48,727 nt of DNA from positions 1-48,727 of the forward strand of contig CACZFM010000016.1 of NCBI GenBank assembly GCA_902780495.1. The letters run 5' to 3'. Shown here piece after piece: positions 1 through 6,200 of this stretch. Under the pieces are notes generated by a model that was not told the DNA's origin, searched no databases, and was given only the letters and a program-made list of their open reading frames with translations. The position numbers were made by a program, and so were the translations under genes. Positions within the stretch are counted from its first letter, which is position 1. The number at the start of each line of letters is the position of its first letter. This DNA comes from an uncultured Bacteroidales bacterium. Its GTDB lineage: Bacteria > Bacteroidota > Bacteroidia > Bacteroidales > Paludibacteraceae.

Positions 1-1
1 T

Positions 2-85
2 GCTCCGAAGCGACAGTGGATTCCGCGCATGGGGCGTGGAACACTGAAACTTAACCACATCGCAGGTGGGTTACTGCCATTTTGA
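2..85 (+). CDS. possible C-terminal end of a truncated protein
   Basis: An open frame enters from the left edge and ends at TGA 83-85, giving 27 residues that end in GGLLPF. The composition (basic residues, then a hydrophobic tail) looks protein-like, but nothing is recognisable and so short a frame can be open by chance. Upstream sequence would settle it. Confidence 0.2.
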   Translation, partial: APKRQWIPRMGRGTLKLNHIAGGLLPF

Positions 86-129
86 GGCTGCCTACCTTAT
101 CACTCCGTTACCACTCTTTACTGTTACAG
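86..129 (+). repeat. 44-bp repeat, inverted copy at 36166-36209
   Basis: Positions 86-129 match the reverse complement of 36166-36209 without gaps, 36 of 44 bases identical; the first 31 bases (86-116) have only three differences. Neither copy lies in a recognisable gene. It may be a remnant of a mobile or RNA-coding element. Confidence 0.55.
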
Positions 130-220
130 ATGTATTTGTGAGGTATTGGTGTTTGATAATCAATGTATTACAAAGAAAATGCAATAAAAATGCAAAAAAG
201 TTGCATTTCAGGTGATAGAT

Positions 221-257
221 TTTGCCTCTTTTTTGCATTATATATGGAGGGGTATAT
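221..257 (+). repeat. 37-bp direct repeat, left copy flanking the ATPase gene
   Basis: This 37-bp stretch, from TTTGCCTC to GGGGTATAT, recurs without mismatch at 1780-1816 on the same strand. The copies lie 1559 bp apart and bracket the ATPase gene together with its iterons and promoter. The unit contains a purine-rich GGAGGGG core inside an ATATA/TATAT imperfect palindrome. Confidence 0.9.
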
Positions 258-322
258 ACAAACCGCTCGCAAACGCGGGCAATAAACTTGCGAAGACAGT
301 AAGTGGATTATTGGTACTTTTG

Positions 323-418
323 GCAAAATAAGATAGTTTGAATGGTGAAAAAATGCAAAATAAGACGTTTTGAATGCGAAATTTTTGCAAAATATGACGT
401 TTTGCTTGCGTATGTCAT
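323..418 (+). repeat. three 32-bp tandem repeats (iterons) upstream of the ATPase gene
   Basis: Units begin GCAAAATA at 323, 355 and 387, a period of exactly 32 bp (about three helical turns). Units 2 and 3 share GACGTTTTG; unit 1 has GATAGTTTG at the same offset. The third unit covers the -33 element of the downstream promoter, so a protein bound to the array could block RNA polymerase. An operator role is inference. Confidence 0.7.
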
Positions 419-437
419 TTATTTTTACTACCTTTGC
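406..437 (+). promoter_or_regulatory. Bacteroidetes promoter of the ATPase gene
   Basis: The -7 element TACCTTTGC is at 429-437 and a -33 TTG at 406-408 ends 20 bp before it. The -33 element lies inside the third iteron. Transcription would start near 441-445, giving a short leader before the ATG at 462. Confidence 0.75.
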
Positions 438-461
438 GGCGGATTTTAAAATTACTTCATT

Positions 462-1742
462 ATGCGGAACTTAGAAACAATATTGTCAGACCAACGTCAG
501 GAACTTCTCAATACGGATTGTACGGCATTATTGAGCCGTAAAGAAGAAAAGCAAATAGACCTGAATAGCAAGTTGGCACAGGTGGTTATCGGAGTGCGCC
601 GTAGCGGAAAGTCCATGCTTTGTCAAAAAGTGCTCATTGAAAGCAAGGTCAAATTCGCCTATGTTAATTTTGACGATGAAAACCTGGCGGATATTCAGGT
701 GTCCGAATTGAACGAAATCATAGAGACACTATATCGCATTTATGGTGATTATACACATTTGTTTATTGACGAGGTGCAAAACGCTCCGCGCTGGCCGCTA
801 TTCGTCAATCGCCTGCTGCGTCAGGGCTTGCACTTGATACTAACCGGAAGTAACGCGAACCTTTTGAGCGATGAGTTAATTACGCACTTAACCGGCAGAT
901 ACCATGAGATACGCCTATATCCGTTCTCCTTTGAGGAGTTTTGTCGTATCAAAAACGTAGATGTGCACGGACAATACACTAAGGCTATCGGCTTACGTGG
1001 GCACGCGCTGAATGAATATCTAAACGGTGGAGGTTTTCCGGAAACAACGGATGGTGCCCTTGACAAAACGGCATATACTAAGGCCTTGCTTGACACGATT
1101 ATAAAAAAGGATATTTGTAAGCGTTATAAAGTGCGCTATCCTGCTTCGTTGCGTCAAGTGGCAGACACGGTTATTGATAATTTCTGTCAAGAGATCAATT
1201 TTGAAACCATCCGGGAGACATACGCCATCCGTTCTGTTCAGACGGTAAAAAACTATGTGTCGTATCTGAATACGGCATACCTTGCTCGTATACTGCATAA
1301 GTACTCTTTCAAGAGCGTGGAGCGTCAGTCTAACCAGAAAGCATACATCATCGACAATGCGTTTCTAAGTAATAGAGACAATGCTTTGCAACCGGAGAAC
1401 TTGGGATGGCGATTGGAAAATATTGTAGCTATAGAGTTGCTACGTCGTCAGGTTTATGCAGATGAGCAGCTTTATTTTTTGCGAGAAAGTAATCGCTATG
1501 CAGTGGATTTCGTGCGTACCCAAGCGAACAAAGTGCAGGAACTGATACAAGTCACTTATGATTTCAGCAATCCTTCCTCCAAGCTATTCAATCGTGAGGT
1601 AGGAGGACTAACGAAGGCTTCCAAAATAACACATTGCGACAACTTGACACTGATCGTGATGTATGGTGAAACAGGAACCATTGAACACAACGGAAAGAAG
1701 ATACATGTCGTTAGTGCATCTGAATGGCTGATAAATCAATAA
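462..1742 (+). CDS. AAA ATPase with C-terminal DUF4143 domain
   Basis: A 426-residue member of the AAA_14/DUF4143 family of solitary bacterial ATPases, abundant in Bacteroidales and of unknown function. Walker A is GVRRSGKS at residues 44-51 and Walker B FIDE has Asp103/Glu104; a sensor-like LTGSN follows. DUF4143 domains resemble PD-(D/E)XK nucleases; here Asp349 is kept in VDF, but the expected ExK is replaced by IQV around Gln363, so nuclease activity is unlikely. The gene stands alone between perfect 37-bp direct repeats and has three iterons at its promoter. A second, divergent member lies at 47101-48450. The family call is firm; the biological role is not known. Confidence 0.85.
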   Translation: MRNLETILSDQRQELLNTDCTALLSRKEEKQIDLNSKLAQVVIGVRRSGKSMLCQKVLIESKVKFAYVNFDDENLADIQVSELNEIIETLYRIYGDYTHLFIDEVQNAPRWPLFVNRLLRQGLHLILTGSNANLLSDELITHLTGRYHEIRLYPFSFEEFCRIKNVDVHGQYTKAIGLRGHALNEYLNGGGFPETTDGALDKTAYTKALLDTIIKKDICKRYKVRYPASLRQVADTVIDNFCQEINFETIRETYAIRSVQTVKNYVSYLNTAYLARILHKYSFKSVERQSNQKAYIIDNAFLSNRDNALQPENLGWRLENIVAIELLRRQVYADEQLYFLRESNRYAVDFVRTQANKVQELIQVTYDFSNPSSKLFNREVGGLTKASKITHCDNLTLIVMYGETGTIEHNGKKIHVVSASEWLINQ

Positions 1743-1779
1743 AAATTCTTCTCCGATAACTTTCCTGTTGCTGATAATC

Positions 1780-1816
1780 TTTGCCTCTTTTTTGCATTAT
1801 ATATGGAGGGGTATAT
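1780..1816 (+). repeat. 37-bp direct repeat, right copy flanking the ATPase gene
   Basis: Perfect repeat of 221-257 in the same orientation, 38 bp after the ATPase stop codon. The bases before both copies also share TGATA, so the ancestral similarity may be slightly longer. Confidence 0.9.
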
Positions 1817-1985
1817 GTTAAACATGCCCCAATTAAAAAATCGAGATACCGAAAACGGACCGATAATGGACCGAGCATATATCATGCAGTCCATTAGGAA
1901 CTGAAAAGAACAAAACAAATAACAATTTAACAGCTTTGCAATAAGCTGCTCGCGGATGCGAAAAATGCAGAATTATGCAAAAAAA

Positions 1986-2018
1986 TTTGCGCACTCCAAA
2001 TTTTTTTACTACCTTTGC
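1986..2018 (+). promoter_or_regulatory. promoter of the tandem permease genes
   Basis: TTTG at 1986-1989, 20 bp, then TACCTTTGC at 2010-2018. Transcription would begin near 2022-2026, so a TTG codon at 2015 lies inside the promoter and cannot be the start, and the ATG at 2027 would leave almost no leader. Confidence 0.85.
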
Positions 2019-2050
2019 AGCCGAAAATGGAGACTATGCCCCAACATACA

Positions 2051-2914
2051 ATGGATGAGAACCGGCAACAAGAGGAATCTTGGCGTATTGTGATTACGCC
2101 CCAAACAAGTCTCTTGGCGCTGGATTTCAGGGAGATATGGATGTATCGAGATATGTTCATCCTGTTTGTGTTGCGTGCTTTCCGTGTGTCCTACAAACAG
2201 ACCATACTCGGGCCGCTGTGGTTTTTGATAACCCCGATACTGTCGGTAATCGTGTATGTGGCTGTATTCGGTGGCATTGCGAACATTCCTACAGACGGCA
2301 CACCGCCGGTGCTGTTTTACCTGTTGGGTATATCGGTTTGGGGCTATTTCTCCGCCAGTTTGAGTGCAACAAGTAATTCGTTTGTAACCAATGCGGATAT
2401 CTTCGGAAAAGTGTATTTCCCGCGTATCATTATGCCATTGGTGTCCGTGACGGTAAACCTGTTGTCGTTCGCTATCCAGTTGGGTATATTCGCTGCTTTT
2501 TATATCTACTATGTCGCTATCGGAACGGATTTGCAAATCCATTGGCAGATTGTGTTGTTCCCGTTCCTGGTTCTCATATTAGCGTTGATGGCAGTGGGAT
2601 TCGGAATGATTGTGTCGTCCATGACAACCAAATATCGCGATTTGCAGATTATCTTTGGCAAAGTGATATCGCTGTGGGTGTATATCACACCTGTGATTTA
2701 TCCGTTGAGTATGGTCACCAATCCGCATCTGCATTTGGCCATGTCGCTTAATCCGGTGACACCTATCGTGGAGGCCATCAAGTTTTCACTGTTAGGTGCA
2801 GGCAGTTTTTCGTGGCTGTGGCTGGGATACAGCGTGATAATGACAGCTTTGCTGCTGATGTTTGGGCTGATGCTGTTCAACAAAGTGCAGAAGTCGTTTA
2901 TGGATACGGTGTAA
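2051..2914 (+). CDS. ABC-2 type polysaccharide/polyol-phosphate export permease (Wzm-like), first copy
   Basis: Integral inner-membrane permease of the ABC-2 family that exports lipid-linked polysaccharides (O-antigen, capsule or teichoic-acid-like polymers). It has about six hydrophobic segments, the family motif YKQTILGPLWF in the N-terminal amphipathic region, and a conserved KYRDL loop before LWVYITPVIYP. I start it at ATG 2051 (287 residues) because this fits the promoter, the length of its 285-residue paralogue and the usual family N-terminus; in-frame ATGs at 2027 and 2036 are alternatives. It is followed 12 bp later by the second permease. The nucleotide-binding subunit (Wzt) expected beside such permeases is absent from the window. 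Confidence 0.85.
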   Translation: MDENRQQEESWRIVITPQTSLLALDFREIWMYRDMFILFVLRAFRVSYKQTILGPLWFLITPILSVIVYVAVFGGIANIPTDGTPPVLFYLLGISVWGYFSASLSATSNSFVTNADIFGKVYFPRIIMPLVSVTVNLLSFAIQLGIFAAFYIYYVAIGTDLQIHWQIVLFPFLVLILALMAVGFGMIVSSMTTKYRDLQIIFGKVISLWVYITPVIYPLSMVTNPHLHLAMSLNPVTPIVEAIKFSLLGAGSFSWLWLGYSVIMTALLLMFGLMLFNKVQKSFMDTV

Positions 2915-2926
2915 TGCAATAGAAAA

Positions 2927-3784
2927 GTGGGCAAAGAGAAAGAATATTGGACAACGGAGATAAATCCTCATGAGAAGGGATTGCATCTGGGACTGAAAGA
3001 AGTGTGGGCAAAACGCTTCCTGATGTGGATGTTCATCAAGCGGGACATCACGGTTCAGTTCAAGCAAACCATATTCGGTATGGGGTGGTATTTTATGTCA
3101 CCGATATTCTCAACCATAATCTATATTGTGGTCTTCGGCCGTATCGCCAATATCCCGACGGATGATGTGCCGCAACCGGTGTTTTATCTCAGTGGAATAT
3201 GCTTGTGGGAGTATTTTTCAACGGTGCTGACAAGTGTGGCAACAACGTTCCAAGCGAATTCCAGTCTATATGGGAAAGTCTATTTTCCGAGGCTGGTGAC
3301 ACCGTTCTCTGTGGCGGCAAGTAAGTTGTTCCGCTTTACAATACAACTTTCCACGTTTGTGATTGTGTACCTGTTCTTTGCCTTCTTCAAGGGAGTACAC
3401 CTTGTGCCCAATTGCTATCTCCTGCTTTTCCCTGTGATTGTTATCAGTTTGGCAGCATTAGCAGTGGGGGTAGGGCTCGTGATAACGTCACTGACAACCA
3501 AATACCGTGACTTGTCGAATGTGTTTGCAACGTTGGTTTCATTGTGGATGTATGCCACTCCGATAGTATATCCGTTGAGTTATGTCACCAATCCTACACT
3601 GAGACAGGTGATGCAACTGAATCCGCTGACAGCGATGATTGAGACATTCAAATACGGGGCCTATGGAGCAGGAACATTCTCTTGGGAAGGATTGGCATAT
3701 AGTGTCGGATGTTCCGTAGCGTTGCTTATTATCGGTATATTGCTTTTCAACCGCAAACAGCGCTATTTCATTGACACCATCTAA
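2927..3784 (+). CDS. ABC-2 type polysaccharide/polyol-phosphate export permease (Wzm-like), second copy
   Basis: A 285-residue paralogue of the upstream permease, with the same landmarks: FKQTIFGMGWYF, the RIANIPTDDVPQPVFY segment, KYRDL, then LWMYATPIVYPLSYVTNP. It uses a GTG start; the only nearby ATG (2914) reads into a stop at once. The two genes are close enough to be one transcript and could form a heterodimeric membrane channel. No ATPase subunit follows: the next gene (prsW-like) is on the other strand and overlaps this gene's stop by 4 bp. The polymer exported cannot be told from sequence. Confidence 0.85.
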   Translation: MGKEKEYWTTEINPHEKGLHLGLKEVWAKRFLMWMFIKRDITVQFKQTIFGMGWYFMSPIFSTIIYIVVFGRIANIPTDDVPQPVFYLSGICLWEYFSTVLTSVATTFQANSSLYGKVYFPRLVTPFSVAASKLFRFTIQLSTFVIVYLFFAFFKGVHLVPNCYLLLFPVIVISLAALAVGVGLVITSLTTKYRDLSNVFATLVSLWMYATPIVYPLSYVTNPTLRQVMQLNPLTAMIETFKYGAYGAGTFSWEGLAYSVGCSVALLIIGILLFNRKQRYFIDTI

Positions 3785-4524
3785 ATGGTTGTTTCTTCAT
3801 TCATCTGTATGATGGTTGCCTGATGCCGATCCCGTTTGAGTTGTTCGGCAATGCGTCTGCGTCCGTAACGGAGCATTTTAAGACAGAAAATATAGAAGCA
3901 GACAAGAAGGATTCCCGACCACATTGTATCCAGACTACTCATGAAAATTAGTGAATCATATATGCCGTGCAACAGAACGGGTACAATGAATATTCGGTTG
4001 GCTTTGCGCCAACTCATATCTCCGAAGTGAATCATTGAGTAAAAATAACCCATAGAAACGGCAAATAGAAAATGTCCGGGCACGGCAAAAAGGGCGCGGC
4101 CTACAGCCACTGATTCCCATGTATCGATATTGGTAAACAGATAGATGATGTTTTCGGTTGCAGCGAATCCCATGCCGATGCAAACGGCATAAACGATTCC
4201 GTCAAACCGTTCATCAAAATACCGGTTGTGACGCAATAATAGCCAAAGCATAAGTAACTTGGCTATTTCTTCCGGAATGGCCGCACCCATGAAAGCCTTC
4301 CATGTCGCTTGAAAGAAATTGGCAGGCTCGTCAGGGGCTATATGAAAAAAGGAGATGCCCGATTCGAATAGTATGGCAATACCGGCAGATAGAATGCCAA
4401 ATAAAAAGCCTTTCACCAATTGCGAAAAAGGTTCCGGCTGTTGGCGGTCTTTCCACCAAATGTAAAGAATTAACAAAAAGGGTGGTAAGACTGCAGCGAG
4501 GAGAATAGTTCGGAAGGAGGACAT
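3781..4524 (-). CDS. PrsW-family intramembrane protease
   Basis: A 247-residue multi-pass membrane protein of the PrsW family, intramembrane proteases first described for cleavage of an anti-sigma factor in Bacillus subtilis. The signature residues are present: EEIAKLL, then FDGIVYAVCIGMGFAATENI with the conserved Glu, and a late HGIYD helix. It starts 27 bp after gmk and is probably cotranscribed with yicC and gmk. Its 3' end overlaps the convergent permease gene by 4 bp. The substrate is unknown; no anti-sigma factor gene lies nearby. Confidence 0.8.
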   Translation of the reverse strand: MSSFRTILLAAVLPPFLLILYIWWKDRQQPEPFSQLVKGFLFGILSAGIAILFESGISFFHIAPDEPANFFQATWKAFMGAAIPEEIAKLLMLWLLLRHNRYFDERFDGIVYAVCIGMGFAATENIIYLFTNIDTWESVAVGRALFAVPGHFLFAVSMGYFYSMIHFGDMSWRKANRIFIVPVLLHGIYDSLIFMSSLDTMWSGILLVCFYIFCLKMLRYGRRRIAEQLKRDRHQATIIQMNEETTI

Positions 4525-4551
4525 GGTTGTTTTAGTACAATAAGGACATGA

Positions 4552-5106
4552 TTAATGGAGAAAAGCAGTTACTTTCTCTTTCAATTCCTGTTGGGCTTTT
4601 TGAAGATTATCATTCACAATAATGGTGTCAAAATGGGGAGCATCTTCCAATTCGATAGCGGCTTTGGCGACACGTTCTTCTATTTTTTCCGAACTATCCG
4701 TAGCGCGCCCGACGAGCCGGCGACGTAATTCTTCCACACTGGGTGGCGCGACAAAGATAGCCAATGCACGTTCTCCGAAAATTTGCTTAAGGTGTAATCC
4801 CCCTTTTACGTCCACATCGAAAACGACATGGTGTTGTTTCTTTTCTATTCTGTCAATTTCGCTGCGCAGTGTGCCGTAGTAGGTGCCTTGATAAACATTC
4901 TCATATTCTACAAACAAACCTGCATCAATGCGGCGTTGGAACTCTTCTGTAGAGATAAAATAGTATTCCTTGCCGTCTTTTTCCTGACCGCGAGGAGAAC
5001 GTGTGGTGCAGGAAATAGAGAATTCCAAATCATTACGCTCTTGCAAAAGGTAATTTACCAAAGTGGATTTTCCGCTTCCTGAAGGGGCTGAAAAAATGAG
5101 AATCAT
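4552..5106 (-). CDS. gmk: guanylate kinase
   Basis: Cytoplasmic guanylate kinase, which phosphorylates GMP to GDP with ATP in guanine nucleotide synthesis. The 184-residue length is normal. The P-loop SAPSGSGKST is at residues 6-15, followed by the GMP-binding region TRSPRGQEKDGKEYYFIS and the lid segment VGRATDSSEKIEER. It lies 30 bp after yicC, the order usual for Bacteroidales, and before the prsW-like gene. Confidence 0.97.
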   Translation of the reverse strand: MILIFSAPSGSGKSTLVNYLLQERNDLEFSISCTTRSPRGQEKDGKEYYFISTEEFQRRIDAGLFVEYENVYQGTYYGTLRSEIDRIEKKQHHVVFDVDVKGGLHLKQIFGERALAIFVAPPSVEELRRRLVGRATDSSEKIEERVAKAAIELEDAPHFDTIIVNDNLQKAQQELKEKVTAFLH

Positions 5107-5136
5107 AATTGCCGGTTTTATAGGGTGGTTGGGGAA

Positions 5137-6036
5137 TTAGAGAACATTTAGAACTTGTTCTTTGATTTGTTCAAGAACATCCTTCATCTTGACAACCAGA
5201 ATTTGCATTTCTGATTGATTGGATTTGCTTCCGAGCGTATTGATTTCGCGTCCCATCTCTTGGGCAACAAATCCAAGTTTCTTGCCGACTCCGTTTCCTG
5301 TTTGCTCCATCACTTCGCGGAAGTAACGGATATGATTGGTAAGACGTACTTTCTCCTCTGTAATATCCAGTTTTTCAAGATAGTAAATCATTTCTTGCTC
5401 CAATCGGTTGCGGTCAATGGCTTGCTGTGTCTGTTCCGATAATTTCTGAAGGTTAGATTCCAAATGCTGGCGGATATGTTCAATCCGACCTTTTTCATAA
5501 GGTTCCACCTCGTCCAACAGTTTGGTGATGGCATCCAATTTCTCGGAAAACATGTTTTGTAAAGCAGCTCCCTCTTGTTTCCGGAAAGCGATGAATTCGT
5601 CTATGGCGCGATTAACGGTATCCGTAACCAGTGATAACTCTTGTTCGGTTAATTCGGTCATTCCGGTCTCTTGTTGCACATCTTTTATATGTAGAATCGA
5701 AGACAGTATATTGTCCGTAGGAATTTGCATCTCTGTGCATAAGGCAGCCAGTTCTTCATAGTGCCGCTGAAAGGCTTCCCGATTGATTTCAATGCGGGGA
5801 GTGGTGGAAGATAAAGTATTGTTGTTGGTCAGTAACTCTACTTTCACATCTATTTTGCCCCGCTCCAAACGTTGTGTAACAATCTGGCGGATTTCATGTT
5901 CGCAATCACGCAGTTCCAAGGCTATGCGGGTGTTCAAATCCAATTGCTTGGAATTTAATCCGCGGATTTCAACAGATAGGCAACGATTAGAGAGTTGGCT
6001 TTCGGCTTTGCCATAACCAGTCATACTTAATATCAT
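5137..6036 (-). CDS. yicC: YicC family endoribonuclease
   Basis: A 299-residue YicC/YloC family protein, a conserved endoribonuclease family in which the E. coli member takes part in small-RNA decay. The family N-terminus MILSMTGYGKAE is at the chosen ATG (6036); an upstream in-frame extension would add 21 residues but lies in the leader. The C-terminal DUF1732 region ends LGSKSNQSEMQILVVKMKDVLEQIKEQV. It is the first gene of the yicC-gmk-prsW operon, expressed from a promoter divergent from that of the GH3 gene. Confidence 0.93.
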   Translation of the reverse strand: MILSMTGYGKAESQLSNRCLSVEIRGLNSKQLDLNTRIALELRDCEHEIRQIVTQRLERGKIDVKVELLTNNNTLSSTTPRIEINREAFQRHYEELAALCTEMQIPTDNILSSILHIKDVQQETGMTELTEQELSLVTDTVNRAIDEFIAFRKQEGAALQNMFSEKLDAITKLLDEVEPYEKGRIEHIRQHLESNLQKLSEQTQQAIDRNRLEQEMIYYLEKLDITEEKVRLTNHIRYFREVMEQTGNGVGKKLGFVAQEMGREINTLGSKSNQSEMQILVVKMKDVLEQIKEQVLNVL

Positions 6037-6067
6037 AGCGAAATTGATTTTTACTATCAAAAACGCT

Positions 6068-6100
6068 GCAAAGATACTGCTTTTTTTTGAAATATGCAAA
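6068..6100 (-). promoter_or_regulatory. promoter of the yicC-gmk-prsW operon
   Basis: Read on the minus strand: TTTG (6100-6097), 20 bp, then TATCTTTGC (6076-6068). It lies 32 bp upstream of the yicC ATG at 6036. Confidence 0.85.
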
Positions 6101-6125
6101 TAAAGATTGGATAAGTGGAAAATAA

Positions 6126-6158
6126 TTTGGATATTTCATTCATTTGTTGTACCTTTGC
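6126..6158 (+). promoter_or_regulatory. promoter of the GH3 glycosidase gene
   Basis: TTTG 6126-6129, 20 bp, TACCTTTGC 6150-6158, divergent from the yicC promoter. The leader to the ATG at 6201 is about 35-40 nt. Confidence 0.85.
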
Positions 6159-6200
6159 GCACAAATTCAGGATGTTTGATAATTTAATAAAATTAAAAGT

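Larger units (their letters stand above)
130..461. other. AT-rich regulatory intergenic region before the first ATPase gene
   Basis: No gene is seen here. The region holds an inverted repeat AATGCAA...TTGCATT at about 178-207, one copy of a 37-bp direct repeat (221-257), a small GC hairpin-like segment at 263-283 (GCTCGC / GCGGGC type, similar to 21150-21170), three 32-bp tandem repeats (323-418) and the promoter of the ATPase gene (406-437). Confidence 0.6.
1743..2050. other. intergenic region between ATPase and ABC permease genes
   Basis: It holds the right copy of the 37-bp direct repeat, a 26-codon open frame (1824-1904) just after a GGAGGGG stretch, a hairpin CAGCTT/AAGCTG at 1931-1948 followed by a second small GC palindrome, and the permease promoter. 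The 26-codon frame is not called as a gene because nothing but its position supports it. Confidence 0.5.

Noticed and set aside
323..418. CRISPR-like array (three units of 32 bp)
   Set aside because: The units are directly adjacent and similar along their length, with no constant repeat alternating with unique spacers, and no cas genes are present.
1824..1904. 26-codon open frame after the right 37-bp repeat, preceded by GGAGGGG
   Set aside because: Very short, no homology, and Shine-Dalgarno-like sequences are weak evidence in Bacteroidetes. The same GGAGGGG occurs in the left repeat copy without a following frame.
2015..2050. TTG or ATG starts at 2015, 2027 and 2036 for the first permease
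   Set aside because: 2015 falls inside the -7 box and 2027 would leave almost no leader; 2051 agrees with the paralogue's length. 2036 remains possible.
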